The notes: generated by a model not told the origin, from the letters alone. 53,470 bases of DNA from Crenothrix polyspora (GCA_945902915.1 CAMDNJ010000003.1:1-53470), one strand, 5' to 3'. Shown: positions 18,876-28,096, counted from the stretch's first letter. Translations and numbers: made by a program.

Positions 18876-19416
18876 TTTACCGACTAATCTTACCTTGCTA
18901 AGAATTGCATTAATTCCGCTCTTAGCAGTTGTGTTTTATTCGCCTTGGCAATACTCTAATTTAGTCTGCACACTGATTTTCTTGTTGGCTGGGTTTACAG
19001 ATTGGTTAGATGGCTATCTCGCCAGAAAAATGCAGTTAGAAACGCCATTTGGTGCGTTTTTAGATCCAGTTGCGGACAAACTCATGGTAACCATCGTCTT
19101 GGTTTTCATCGTTCAGCAGCAGGGCTCACCTTATTTAGCTATTCCAGCCGCTATTATTATCGGAAGAGAATTGACCATAGCATCACTTAGAGAATGGATG
19201 GCAGAAATTGGCCAGAGAACTAAAGTAAAAGTCTCTCAATTAGGCAAATGGAAAACATCTGCGCAAATGCTTGCCATTGGGTTTTTACTTTACCGTGAGG
19301 ATATATGGGGCGTGCCCATCAATATGATAGGTTATGGTTTGCTGTATATAGCTGCTGTATTAACTTTATGGTCAATGACTCATTATCTCAGAGCAGCTCT
19401 TACAGCTATGGATTGA
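18859..19416 (+). CDS. pgsA: CDP-diacylglycerol-glycerol-3-phosphate 3-phosphatidyltransferase
   Basis: Commits CDP-diacylglycerol to phosphatidylglycerol and cardiolipin synthesis at the inner membrane. The 185 residues contain the CDP-alcohol phosphotransferase motif D48-x2-D51-G-x2-A-R-x8-G-x3-D-x3-D (TDWLDGYLARK ... FGAFLDPVADKLM) and several membrane spans. Its start lies inside the end of uvrC, so the two are coupled. Confidence 0.95.
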   Translation: MTIQFNLPTNLTLLRIALIPLLAVVFYSPWQYSNLVCTLIFLLAGFTDWLDGYLARKMQLETPFGAFLDPVADKLMVTIVLVFIVQQQGSPYLAIPAAIIIGRELTIASLREWMAEIGQRTKVKVSQLGKWKTSAQMLAIGFLLYREDIWGVPINMIGYGLLYIAAVLTLWSMTHYLRAALTAMD

Positions 19417-19530
19417 AATATTGATATTGCAACTTCAAGTTTAATAGTCAATATTTATGGTTATTATTAAGTGCTTGATTTTTTTAACACCCAGATAAGC
19501 AGCAGATTGACCCGCTGCAATACATAAAAT

Positions 19531-20136
19531 ATGGATCAAGAAATAGAAATTTTTAATGTTACAAGCCAAACTACGACATCTAGTGAAATATTAATAGCGG
19601 CTCTTAAGCTGTTCGCACAAAAAGGTTATTTTAATACCTCGTTAACTGATATTGCCAAGACGGCCAATATTAAAAATACCAGTGAAATCTATCAGCACTT
19701 TACTAATAAACAGGTCATTGCAGCGCAATTATATGCGGATATATTCGACAATCTTAATGAATCCATTGATGAGATATGGCTAAAAAATGATAAGCCATCT
19801 GAGCAGTTACGCGGCACTGTTGATTTATTATTTAGATTAACTGAAGATGCTCCTGATGTAATGCGCTTTTTACTGAATATGAAGTTTAATGAATTTTTGC
19901 CAGAAGAAAAGCCGCTACAAGAAACAGCGTCATTTGCTAAAATTTATAAGATTATAGAGGCTGGCATTGCCTCTGGAGAAATAAGAAATATCGATCCTAT
20001 GCTCGGTTACATCTATTTCTTTGGAATAGTTAATGCAACCTTACAAGGAGTTTTAGCGGGTGTATTAGAAAAGAAAGCAGATACGTATCTAATACAAACT
20101 TGGCTTGCGGCATGGAATGGTATCGTAAAAAAATAA
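19531..20136 (+). CDS. TetR/AcrR family transcriptional regulator
   Basis: A 201-residue repressor-type protein. The helix-turn-helix lies at about residues 17-60 (ILIAALKLFAQKGYFNTSLTDIAKTANIKNTSEIYQHFTNK is the classic TetR pattern, with Tyr-x-His-Phe at its end), followed by an all-helical ligand domain. The ligand and regulon are unknown. It stands alone; a 40-bp palindrome lies about 105 bp downstream and could be an operator, though TetR proteins more often act upstream of their own or a divergent gene. Confidence 0.9.
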   Translation: MDQEIEIFNVTSQTTTSSEILIAALKLFAQKGYFNTSLTDIAKTANIKNTSEIYQHFTNKQVIAAQLYADIFDNLNESIDEIWLKNDKPSEQLRGTVDLLFRLTEDAPDVMRFLLNMKFNEFLPEEKPLQETASFAKIYKIIEAGIASGEIRNIDPMLGYIYFFGIVNATLQGVLAGVLEKKADTYLIQTWLAAWNGIVKK

Positions 20137-20240
20137 ACTAGCTTTAACACTAATAAATAACTTAGTAGCTTCAATTCTTAGATACAACTCATTGGTTTAT
20201 TTGCACCAATTCTATTAATTGCGTGCTGTATTTCCACTGA

Positions 20241-20280
20241 ATGTTTAAACAGCATAATTTGCATAATGCTGTTTAAACAT
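20241..20280. promoter_or_regulatory. Perfect 15-bp inverted repeat in a 545-bp intergenic gap
   Basis: Arms ATGTTTAAACAGCAT and ATGCTGTTTAAACAT are exactly complementary around a 10-bp spacer, and the centre repeats GCATAAT. No T run follows, so it is a poor intrinsic terminator and more like an operator or structured DNA site. The rest of 20137-20681 is AT-rich and I see no convincing gene, RNA or second repeat in it. Confidence 0.6.
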
Positions 20281-20681
20281 GGGCCTTTAAACTCGCTGCC
20301 CCTGATAATATTTTACGTATCAATAGCTCCAAAGCACCTACTAAACGAACTAAGAGGAAGCAAGACTTCAATTAAGTATAAGTTGCATAGTTTAGGTTGC
20401 TTGTTTTTATCGGAATACTTGGCTGCCTGAGTTATGAGTTTTTGTGTTATCTACTGAATACTTAGATTAACGCGTTTCAGATGTTACAATCTTAAAGCTT
20501 AAAAATAATACCTTACCGCACAATTACAATATAAGTTGAATTGAATGGTTACATTTTTCTTTGCATTTTATGGCACGAATTCCTTGGATTGCAAAAACTT
20601 GCACCCACAAACTCTGGGGTTATTGTCTTAATAACCTAAGTGTCAAAGGCCACCAATTCTTTATCTTTGCCCTTCTAAAAT

Positions 20682-21515
20682 ATGATTGAAAGTTATGATT
20701 TACACTGTCACTCAACTGCGTCAGATGGTGCGTTAACGCCAACAGAGGTGGTGCAACGTGCCGCAGATTTTGGTGTAACCGCACTTGCATTAACAGATCA
20801 CGATACTACTGCCGGTCTCTTTGAGGCTCAGCAGCAAGCCAGCTTAGTTGGTTTGCGCTTAATTCCAGGTATAGAGCTTTCAACTAATTGGCAAAACAAA
20901 TGTTTTCACATTGTGGGTCTGGGTATAGATCCACACTATGCGCCTTTGGCTAATGCCACGCAATTATTACAAAGCACACGCATAGAGCGTGCTGAAAAGA
21001 TCGCTTTCAAATTAGAACAAAAGCGCATACCTGGCGCCTTGCAGGCCGTTATGAAAGCTGCGGGGGATGGGATGATAACTCGTAGCCATTTTGCTGATTT
21101 TTTATTATCACAAAACCATGTCTCGACTCAGCAAGAAGCCTTTGATCGTTATTTAGGACAAGGCAAGTCGGCTTATGTATCGACTACATGGGCCGATTTA
21201 GAAGTTGCCATCAACTGGATAACTGAATCTGGCGGTGTGGCTGTTTTAGCGCATCCTATGCGCTATAAACTTACTGCTAATTGGATGAATCGCTTGTTAA
21301 CCACTTTCAAAGAAGCAGGTGGGCAAGGCTTAGAAGTTATTACCAGTCGAATGAACCCAGATGAATTAAGGCGAGTAACTGATTACGCCAAACGGTTTAA
21401 TTTGGCAGGTTCTGTAGGCTCTGATTTTCATAATCCCGAAAATCCTTGGGTTGAGTTAGGCCGATTACCGACTTTACCCAGTCATATCAAGCCAGTTTGG
21501 GAGTTGCTTAATTAA
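20682..21515 (+). CDS. rnm: PHP-domain 5'-3' exoribonuclease RNase AM (YciV/TrpH type)
   Basis: A 277-residue PHP-family phosphoesterase. In E. coli the YciV protein trims 5' ends of rRNA and hydrolyses nucleoside 3',5'-bisphosphates. Metal-binding motifs: DLHCHSTASDG at residues 6-16, LTDHDTTAG near 37, GIELSTNW near 66, VLAHPMRY near 190 and GSDFHNPENPW near 246. Length and motif order match the YciV/TrpH group. It stands alone downstream of the long AT-rich gap. Confidence 0.9.
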   Translation: MIESYDLHCHSTASDGALTPTEVVQRAADFGVTALALTDHDTTAGLFEAQQQASLVGLRLIPGIELSTNWQNKCFHIVGLGIDPHYAPLANATQLLQSTRIERAEKIAFKLEQKRIPGALQAVMKAAGDGMITRSHFADFLLSQNHVSTQQEAFDRYLGQGKSAYVSTTWADLEVAINWITESGGVAVLAHPMRYKLTANWMNRLLTTFKEAGGQGLEVITSRMNPDELRRVTDYAKRFNLAGSVGSDFHNPENPWVELGRLPTLPSHIKPVWELLN

Positions 21516-21600
21516 AGTGATCTCGATTGGCTTTATATTTATTACTATGTCGTATACAAAATTATGTGTCCAACCTAACTTATATTAAGGCGAATAACCT

Positions 21601-22098
21601 ATGAACACTGAAGCTAATTTACTTAATTCCTTAGAAGAGGCTCAAGGAAGAAATCCCCTCGAATTTCCATTTGGCTTTTATATTGAAGATGATCACAAAC
21701 AGAGCAATGGTGGTAGTTTCTTTTGGTACGAATCGAATATTGATCTACAGCATGCTATACGTAATGATTTGATTGATGCGTTAACTGATGGTCAGGCAAG
21801 TGATATCCTAGCCGTTAAAAATGAAATGACTGAGCTCTTTGAAAACAATGATGATTCAGAAGATTTGTTGAATCATTTGAATGTGATTTTAGCAGAGCTC
21901 GAATTACGTCTGCAATTTATGGGTAGTTTTGAAGAGCTTTGTAAAAGCAAAGATGAGTGGGCGAAGTATTTTAGAGAATCTTATCGTGAAGAGTGCTTGG
22001 ACAATATTGAAGATATTTCTAGTAAGGAACTACAAAGTTCAATCAAAAAAAGCGAGCAAGATGATTTTGCAGAATTTGTTGCTGAGTATTTGATTTAG
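21601..22098 (+). CDS. Acidic hypothetical protein
   Basis: A 165-residue soluble, highly acidic protein with no signal peptide or membrane span. The middle and C-terminal parts are rich in Asp/Glu helices (AVKNEMTELFENNDDSEDLL, NLNVILAELELRLQF-like register, SSKELQSSIKKSEQDDFAEF), while the start has an aromatic cluster GSFFWYES. I recognise no family. AAGGCG upstream may serve as ribosome binding site. It is convergent with a small membrane-protein gene on the other strand. Confidence 0.65.
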   Translation: MNTEANLLNSLEEAQGRNPLEFPFGFYIEDDHKQSNGGSFFWYESNIDLQHAIRNDLIDALTDGQASDILAVKNEMTELFENNDDSEDLLNHLNVILAELELRLQFMGSFEELCKSKDEWAKYFRESYREECLDNIEDISSKELQSSIKKSEQDDFAEFVAEYLI

Positions 22099-22122
22099 TC
22101 ACCTAAAAATACAGTTTAACTT

Positions 22123-22350
22123 TCAAGAGTCTTTATCAGTTTTCTCAAGCACTGTGTATTGCGCATCAATAAAGTCGTTATGCTTTCTACTTTTAGCAAG
22201 TTTAAAGCCGCGCCAAAATTTAAAGCCAATAATGGTAAGGGGGATTAATAATATGGTGAAGAATACTGAGAATACCAGTACGGCAATTACTGTAATAATC
22301 AATAAAATAGGGATGATAATAATTCTAGTTAGGTTAAATGAGGTGCGCAT
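22123..22350 (-). CDS. Small membrane protein
   Basis: A 75-residue protein with one long or two short hydrophobic segments (residues 8-43, nearly all Ile/Leu/Val/Phe), followed by a charged cytoplasmic-looking tail FKLAKSRKHNDFIDAQ. It is convergent with the preceding acidic protein gene with a 24-bp gap. No family recognised. Composition and clean start-stop context support a real but uncharacterised gene. Confidence 0.55.
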   Translation of the reverse strand: MRTSFNLTRIIIIPILLIITVIAVLVFSVFFTILLIPLTIIGFKFWRGFKLAKSRKHNDFIDAQYTVLEKTDKDS

Positions 22351-22607
22351 GATGATAGGCTATTATTAAATCTAAAAACCATATGTTACGCCTGTTGCTT
22401 TGATAAAAAAATAAATGAATGTTTTTTCATAAAATTCAAAGCTGACTAATGTTTGCTATTATGGAATATATGGTAATAATTAAGTAACAATAAATATCTA
22501 TAGTGACAGACACTTGAAGCCTAATTTTAGCTGGTTCTTGGAAATTAAAGGCTAACAAGTCAATTCAATATATGCTTTTGTGTAATGTCATTAAGTAGGT
22601 GAATGCG

Positions 22608-22706
22608 ATGAGTGTTGCAGATACGGTTTTTCCTTGGATAGTGTTGGTTTTATTTATAGCTACGACTTTTATGGGTTATTCTTTTGGAAAGAAGCACAAA
22701 GATTAA
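22608..22706 (+). CDS. 32-residue single-span membrane peptide
   Basis: A short frame reading MSVADTVFPWIVLVLFIATT then FMGYSFGKKHKD: one transmembrane helix with a basic C-terminus. TAGGTGA lies at a suitable distance before the ATG. It stands alone in a stretch otherwise free of genes. Such small proteins cannot be proven from sequence alone, but ribosome site, hydrophobic profile and positive-inside tail support it. Confidence 0.45.
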   Translation: MSVADTVFPWIVLVLFIATTFMGYSFGKKHKD

Positions 22707-22742
22707 ATGGAATAGTCGTTAATATAAAAAGGAATTTCTTAA

Positions 22743-22958
22743 TCAATGTTCGCGGCAATCTTTAACCAAAGCTTCATTGTTCGCATGAAGAAGAGTTGGC
22801 AACCACTGTGCTCTTTTAGCTTCACAGGCTTCAAGGCAAAACTTTTTCTTATTACCACTATGCTTGGTGTAATAGTCATCGCATGATTCAAGAATAGTTT
22901 TCTGAGTTACTGGGCTTGTGCTCGCTGATTGTTCAGCTATGGGGTTTTTATCAGGCAA
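22743..22958 (-). CDS. Small Cys-containing hypothetical protein
   Basis: A 71-residue protein with four cysteines (ESCDDYYTKHSG, KFCLEACEAKR, KDCREH). The paired CxxxC spacing is reminiscent of twin-CX-C helical hairpin proteins, but with so little sequence this is only suggestive. No signal peptide is seen from this start. No family recognised. Confidence 0.45.
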   Translation of the reverse strand: MPDKNPIAEQSASTSPVTQKTILESCDDYYTKHSGNKKKFCLEACEAKRAQWLPTLLHANNEALVKDCREH

Positions 22959-23243
22959 ATAAATTCATCTATTCTAAAAGATAGCGAAATTATTAACAGC
23001 ATAATTGCTAACTGACAATTTATGCCTTAAATCACCCTGATAGCAATCTTGTGGCTTGAAGGGGGGGGCTCTGGATAAAAGGGCTGACTTTGCAGTGCCA
23101 GTGTGCAAAATATGTACACTAAAAGTATTAAAGAAGTTTTGACTACACGAAATTGAGTTGAATAAAGACTTATGATATTTGTTGCGATATTGAGCTATGC
23201 TTAATAATAAAAAATCGAATAATGACTTATCATATCAAATACA

Positions 23244-23330
23244 TGGTACCGAGAAGCCGACTCGAACGGCCACGAGCTTGCGCCCACTAGCACCTGAAGC
23301 TAGCGTGTCTACCAATTCCACCATCCCGGC
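23244..23330 (-). tRNA. tRNA-Leu (CAG anticodon)
   Basis: On the minus strand the 87-nt sequence starts GCCGGGATGGTGGAATTGG and ends GTACCA with encoded CCA. The acceptor stem pairs GCCGGGA with TCTCGGT. The anticodon stem CTAGC/GCTAG holds the loop TTCAGGT, anticodon CAG, reading CUG codons. A long variable arm (TGGGCGCAAGCTCG) and GTTCGAGTC T-loop confirm the leucine type. A near-consensus promoter stands 32 bp upstream. Confidence 0.97.
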
Positions 23331-23361
23331 AATGATGCTTTTAAAAGCGATGTGACCGGAG

Positions 23362-23390
23362 AATATACTTAGGGTATAATTTTTTGTCAA
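23362..23390 (-). promoter_or_regulatory. Sigma-70 promoter of tRNA-Leu
   Basis: On the minus strand TTGACA (23390-23385), exactly 17 bp, then TATATT (23367-23362), giving a start near 23355. The bases right after the -10 are GC-rich (CTCCGG), the discriminator type typical of stable-RNA promoters under stringent control. A very good match to consensus. Confidence 0.82.
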
Positions 23391-23553
23391 TCAATTAAAC
23401 ATAAATGACAATTGAATTAACTGCTCAGATAAAAGTTTTTTCGAGTAATAATGCATAGATTGTTTATTTTCCGTTCTAATCCTTAAGTTAAGCATGTATC
23501 ATGTGCTAATTTTATTACTTAATTGTCTTATTCAACCTGTATCTATTAAATAA

Positions 23554-25812
23554 ATGTCATCGAAGTCTAATAAAGACGTTGATTTAAATTCAACACAAGA
23601 CCCATACGCACAGCGTGAAGCTGAAAAGTATGAAAACCCCATTCCTAGTCGTGAATTAATACTCCATCATCTGGAGCAGGCTGGAAAGCCTTTGTCGCGC
23701 GTAGAGTTTGCCAGTTTTTTCCAGCTTGAAGATGATGACAGCCTTGAGGCACTGCGTCGTCGCTTAAGAGCGATGGAACGCGATGGACAACTATTATTCA
23801 ACCGTGGACAGAGATATTGTCTGGTTAATAATAAAGATTTAATTGTCGGTCGAATTATCGGACACGCAGATGGTTTTGGTTTTGTCAGACCCGATGACGG
23901 TTCTGATGATTTGTATTTGTCGCCCCGTGAAATGAATCCCTTATTACATAATGATAGGGCGATGGTGCGTATTGCCGGGATCGATAAGAAAGGTCGCCGT
24001 GAAGGTGCCGTCGTTGAGATTTTAGAAAGAAATACCCATCAAATTGTTGGGCGTCTTTATAAAGAAGACGGCTTCACCTATGTTGTGCCTGACAATAAAA
24101 ATATCGCTCAAACACTGTTGGTTTTGAATGGTGAAGCGGGTGATGCAAAACAGGGGCAAATTGTTATTGCCGAAATTGTCGAACAACCCACTAAGTTACG
24201 TCAACCTATAGGTCGAGTTATTGAAGTGTTAGGGGATCATCTAGCCCCCGGCATGGAAATTGAAATGGCCATTCGTTCTTATGAATTACCTAATGTTTGG
24301 CCAGAAGAATTATTAGAGGCGATCAAATCATTAAGTGCTGAAGTGCCAGAGTCTGCAAAAGAAGGTCGTGTAGATATCCGTATGTTACCGTTGGTGACTA
24401 TCGATGGAGAAGATGCGCGTGATTTTGATGATGCCGTGTACTGTAAAAGAACCCCTAAGGGTTGGAAACTATTAGTAGCGATTGCTGATGTTTCACATTA
24501 TGTACAAGTTAATAGTGAATTAGATAAAGAAGCTAAAAATCGTAGTACTTCAGTTTACTTTCCAGAGCAAGTCATACCCATGTTGCCGGAAATATTATCG
24601 AATGGATTGTGCTCGCTTAATCCTCATGTCGATCGTTTATGTATGGTCTGTGAACTCATCATAGATGATGAAGGCAAGGTGGTTCGCTCTAAGTTTTATG
24701 ACGCTGTTATGTGCTCTCATGCACGCTTAACCTATACTGAAGTCGCACAGATGTTGGTTGATGGTGACGAGGCTTTAGCAGAAAAACATACGAAGTTAAT
24801 GCCACATTTACGTGAACTCTATAAGCTTTACAAAGCTATGAGACTTCAACGTGAACTTCGTGGCGCTATGGATTTTGACACCCAAGAAACTCGCATAGTC
24901 TTTGCAGAAGATCGTAAGATTGAGAAAATAATACCCGTAGTTCGTAACGATGCCCATAAGCTTATTGAAGAGTTTATGATTACTGCCAATAGTGCAGCAG
25001 CACGCTATTTGAATGCTAAGAAAATCCCCAAGTTATTACGCATTCATGAAGGGCCTAGTGCAGATAAGCTATTAAATCTAAAAACCTTTCTAGGTGAGTT
25101 AGGCTTAAAGTTTGGTGGCGGTGTTAATCCTACGCCATTAGATTATATGCACTTAGTCGATAGTGTTAAAGATCGCCCAGATGCGCATTTAATTCAGACG
25201 GTTTTGCTACGCTCTATGTCTCAAGCGGTCTATAGTCCAGACCTTAAAGGTCATTTCGGTTTGGCTTTAGATGCGTATGCGCATTTTACCTCACCGATAC
25301 GTCGCTATCCTGATCTATTGGTACATCGTGCTATCCGCCATTGTTTATTAGATAAAAAGATAGAGAACTTTGTCTACGGCGTGCCTGATATGATTTTACT
25401 AGGCGAACATTGTTCGGCTAATGAACGACGTGCTGATGATGCGACTCGTGATGTGACCAGCTGGCTAAAATGTGAATACATGATGGATAAGATCGGCGAA
25501 GAATTCCCCGGTATTATTTCCGCTGTCACCTCCTTTGGTTTTTTTGTCGAATTGGCTGATATTTATGTCGAAGGCTTAGTGCATATCAGTAATTTGGGTC
25601 AAGATTATTACCACTTTGATCCTACCAGCCATCAATTAAAAGGTGAGCGCAGCGGTACGAATTTCCGCTTGGGTGATGGTGTTAAGATTCGTGTTGTGCG
25701 TGTTGATTTAGATGAGAAAAAAATGGATTTTGAGCTCATTCAAAAGGGCGATGCTGCAACTAAAGAACTAGCCTCAGATAAGCCAAAAAAGCGACGCAGA
25801 AAGAAAAAGTAA
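23554..25812 (+). CDS. rnr: Ribonuclease R
   Basis: Processive 3'-5' exoribonuclease that degrades structured RNA. The 752 residues show an N-terminal winged helix (SRELILHHLEQAGKPLSRVEF), two cold-shock domains (HADGFGFVRPDDGSDDLYLS near 108), the RNB catalytic domain with the metal-binding DGEDARDFDDAVY near 282, the FTSPIRRYPDLLVHR signature near 580, an S1 domain (ISAVTSFGFFVEL near 655) and a basic lysine-rich tail (KPKKRRRKKK). It is followed by rlmB, as in E. coli. The ATG has no strong ribosome site, but an N-terminal domain complete from this start supports it. Confidence 0.96.
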   Translation: MSSKSNKDVDLNSTQDPYAQREAEKYENPIPSRELILHHLEQAGKPLSRVEFASFFQLEDDDSLEALRRRLRAMERDGQLLFNRGQRYCLVNNKDLIVGRIIGHADGFGFVRPDDGSDDLYLSPREMNPLLHNDRAMVRIAGIDKKGRREGAVVEILERNTHQIVGRLYKEDGFTYVVPDNKNIAQTLLVLNGEAGDAKQGQIVIAEIVEQPTKLRQPIGRVIEVLGDHLAPGMEIEMAIRSYELPNVWPEELLEAIKSLSAEVPESAKEGRVDIRMLPLVTIDGEDARDFDDAVYCKRTPKGWKLLVAIADVSHYVQVNSELDKEAKNRSTSVYFPEQVIPMLPEILSNGLCSLNPHVDRLCMVCELIIDDEGKVVRSKFYDAVMCSHARLTYTEVAQMLVDGDEALAEKHTKLMPHLRELYKLYKAMRLQRELRGAMDFDTQETRIVFAEDRKIEKIIPVVRNDAHKLIEEFMITANSAAARYLNAKKIPKLLRIHEGPSADKLLNLKTFLGELGLKFGGGVNPTPLDYMHLVDSVKDRPDAHLIQTVLLRSMSQAVYSPDLKGHFGLALDAYAHFTSPIRRYPDLLVHRAIRHCLLDKKIENFVYGVPDMILLGEHCSANERRADDATRDVTSWLKCEYMMDKIGEEFPGIISAVTSFGFFVELADIYVEGLVHISNLGQDYYHFDPTSHQLKGERSGTNFRLGDGVKIRVVRVDLDEKKMDFELIQKGDAATKELASDKPKKRRRKKK

Positions 25813-25886
25813 GAGCTTGTCAATTTAAGGTCGAACAATGCAGTCTCTTCCACGCTCTGGGTCATTGCTCACAGTTAGATAAAACA

Positions 25887-25920
25887 TGTAGGTCGGGTGC
25901 TAACGCTAACCCGACTTACA
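25887..25920. repeat. REP-like hairpin (GTCGGGT family)
   Basis: TGTAGGTCGGGT and ACCCGACTTACA pair around GCTAACGCTA. The same GTCGGGT...ACCCGAC word forms two further hairpins at 34486-34561, so this is a dispersed REP-type family. It lies between rnr and rlmB and may attenuate or stabilise transcript ends. Confidence 0.8.
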
Positions 25921-25944
25921 AAAAACCTCCAAAATTCATAACAC

Positions 25945-26694
25945 ATGAAATCAAGCAAATTATTTGGTCTACATTCAGTACAAGCCGCACTCGATTATTC
26001 ACCTAAAAAGATTCATCAAGCTTGGGTTGACAGTGGACGCCAAGATAAGCGTCTATCTCAAGCAGTTGATGATTTATTAGCCTTAGGTATCGTTCCTGAA
26101 AAAGTCGATAGAAAACGACTCGATAAATTGGCGGATAATAATAATCATCAAGGCATTGTCATTGAAGTTGAAATGCCTGGCGAATTATCGGAAAGCGATT
26201 TAAAAACCGTAGTCGAAAACCTAACAGTGCCCGCCTTATTTTTAGTCTTGGATAATGTGCAAGATCCACATAATCTGGGTGCATGCCTTAGAACGGCTGA
26301 TGCGACAGGCGTACATGGCGTGATTGTTACCAAAGATAATGCCACTGGCATTACACCGACGGTCTGCAAAGTCGCTAGCGGCGCCGCAGAAACTGTTCCT
26401 GTTTATCAAGTGACCAATTTAGCGCGTACCTTGCGTTGGTTAAAAGGCGAGGGCTTATGGATCATAGGCGCAGCCGGCGATACATTACAAACACTACATA
26501 CAACTGACTTTACTGTGCCTATGGCCTTGGTAGTCGGTACTGAAGGCAAAGGTTTAAGACGTTTGACCAAAGAACAGTGCGATATATTGGTTGCGATACC
26601 TATGCTAGGCCAAGTTGAAAGCCTTAATTTGTCGGTTGCCACGGGTGTATTGCTTTATGAAGCCGTGCGCCAACGATATCCTGCAGCTAAGTAA
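25945..26694 (+). CDS. rlmB: 23S rRNA (guanosine-2'-O-) methyltransferase RlmB
   Basis: SPOUT methyltransferase that modifies Gm2251 of 23S rRNA in the ribosomal peptidyl-transferase region. The 249 residues comprise an L30e-like substrate domain (LFGLHSVQAALDYSPKKI) and the SpoU knot with motif 1 VLDNVQDPHNLGACLRTADA (~110), motif 2 VVGTEGKGLR (~195) and motif 3 IPMLGQVESLNLSVATGVLL (~215). It follows rnr and its stop overlaps the ccmA start by one base (TAATG), coupling it to the ccm operon. Confidence 0.95.
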   Translation: MKSSKLFGLHSVQAALDYSPKKIHQAWVDSGRQDKRLSQAVDDLLALGIVPEKVDRKRLDKLADNNNHQGIVIEVEMPGELSESDLKTVVENLTVPALFLVLDNVQDPHNLGACLRTADATGVHGVIVTKDNATGITPTVCKVASGAAETVPVYQVTNLARTLRWLKGEGLWIIGAAGDTLQTLHTTDFTVPMALVVGTEGKGLRRLTKEQCDILVAIPMLGQVESLNLSVATGVLLYEAVRQRYPAAK

Positions 26695-27317
26695 TGCCAA
26701 ATAACTCAACATGTCGGTTACAAGGCCGAAACTTATGTTGTGTTCGTGATGATCGCGTCTTGTTTGAAGAACTGTGTTTCGAGTTGAGTTCAGGGCAAGT
26801 ATTATTGCTAGAAGGTGAGAACGGCAGCGGAAAAACCTCATTGTTGCGTATCTTATGCGGCTTTAGAGAGCCTGACGCGGGTCAAGTCTTATGGTGCGGC
26901 AACGCAATAAACGACAGTCTATATTACGAAGAAATGGCTTATGTCGGTCATTTAAATGGCGTTAAGAAAGAGTTGACGGCGCTAGAAAATTTGAAAGTAT
27001 CCTTAGCACTCGGTCAAGTTGGTAAATATTCTATAACACAGGCCTTAGCTAAGGTTCAGTTAGCAGACTTTGATGATGCGCTAGTTCAGACCTTATCTGC
27101 AGGTCAACAAAGACGCTTATCCTTAGCGCGCTTATTAATTACGCACAATAGCTTGTGGATACTCGACGAGCCTTTTACTTCTCTTGATATACAAGGCATT
27201 ACATTGATTGAAAGCTTGATGACTGAGCATTGTAATAAGGGCGGCATGGTTGTTTTAACATCGCACCATGATATCGCTTTGCCGAGTGTAGATGTGCAAC
27301 GCATGTTGTTATCTTAA
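26694..27317 (+). CDS. ccmA: Cytochrome c maturation ATPase CcmA
   Basis: ATP-binding subunit of the CcmABCD complex that releases holo-CcmE in System I cytochrome c biogenesis. A 207-residue ABC protein: Walker A GENGSGKTS at 41-49, signature LSAGQQRRLSLARLL near 130 and Walker B LWILDEPF near 150. The start overlaps the rlmB stop and the stop overlaps the ccmB start, each by one base, so the ccm genes are tightly coupled from the first one. Confidence 0.95.
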   Translation: MPNNSTCRLQGRNLCCVRDDRVLFEELCFELSSGQVLLLEGENGSGKTSLLRILCGFREPDAGQVLWCGNAINDSLYYEEMAYVGHLNGVKKELTALENLKVSLALGQVGKYSITQALAKVQLADFDDALVQTLSAGQQRRLSLARLLITHNSLWILDEPFTSLDIQGITLIESLMTEHCNKGGMVVLTSHHDIALPSVDVQRMLLS

Positions 27318-27991
27318 TGGCTTTGTTTTACGCATTTATAGCCATTATTAGGCGTGATTTATTGTTAGCCGTGCGTAGGCGCTCAGAAATCGCTAATCCC
27401 TTATTGTTTTTTATACTAGTCATCACGCTTTTTCCCTTAGGTATCGGCGCTCAACCACATTTATTACAAGCGATTGCCCCCGGTATAATTTGGGTATCGG
27501 CCTTGTTGGCTGCTATGTTGTCTTTGGATAGTCTATTTCGCTCAGATTTTGATGACGGCTCATTAGAGCAAATTTTATTAAGCCCATATCCTGCTTCTGT
27601 TTTAGTGTTAGCTAAAATTATTGCTCACTGGCTGGTCACTGGTTTACCGTTATTGATAGTCGCACCGCTACTTGCTGTTTTATTAGGCATGCCTACGCAA
27701 TCAATAGGCGTTTTGTTATTAACACTCTTATTAGGAACACCGGTATTAAGTTTAATCGGTGCCATAGGCGTGTCTTTAACAGTAGGACTGCGCCGAGGCG
27801 GTATGATCTTATCATTGTTAGTTTTACCATTGTATGTGCCCGTGCTTATTTTTGCGGGCAATGCCGTAGAAATGGCGGGCAGTGGCTTACCGGTTGATGC
27901 TCAGATTAATATCTTGATCTCAATTTTATGTTTGTCTGTAGTTTTGGCACCTTGGCCGACAGCGGCCGCATTAAAAATGAGTGTTAATTAA
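27317..27991 (+). CDS. ccmB: Heme exporter protein CcmB
   Basis: Membrane subunit of the CcmAB transporter-like ATPase. The 224 residues have six hydrophobic spans and the family pattern near the start (FIAIIRRDLLLAVRRRSEIANPLLFF) and FDDGSLEQILLSPYP. Its ATG overlaps the ccmA stop by one base. A 105-bp gap without a visible promoter separates it from ccmC. Confidence 0.95.
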   Translation: MALFYAFIAIIRRDLLLAVRRRSEIANPLLFFILVITLFPLGIGAQPHLLQAIAPGIIWVSALLAAMLSLDSLFRSDFDDGSLEQILLSPYPASVLVLAKIIAHWLVTGLPLLIVAPLLAVLLGMPTQSIGVLLLTLLLGTPVLSLIGAIGVSLTVGLRRGGMILSLLVLPLYVPVLIFAGNAVEMAGSGLPVDAQINILISILCLSVVLAPWPTAAALKMSVN

Positions 27992-28096
27992 TAATATCTC
28001 GTAAAATATCCATAGATTATGCACAGAGTCACACCTTGTCTAGCTCTATCGTGACACTGCTAAATGCAGCACTGAAACTTTAACTTAAATAGACCT

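Noticed and set aside
19416-19456. AAATATTGA/TCAATATTT inverted repeat after pgsA as terminator
   Set aside because: All A/T arms, a 23-bp loop and no T run make a stable terminator unlikely.
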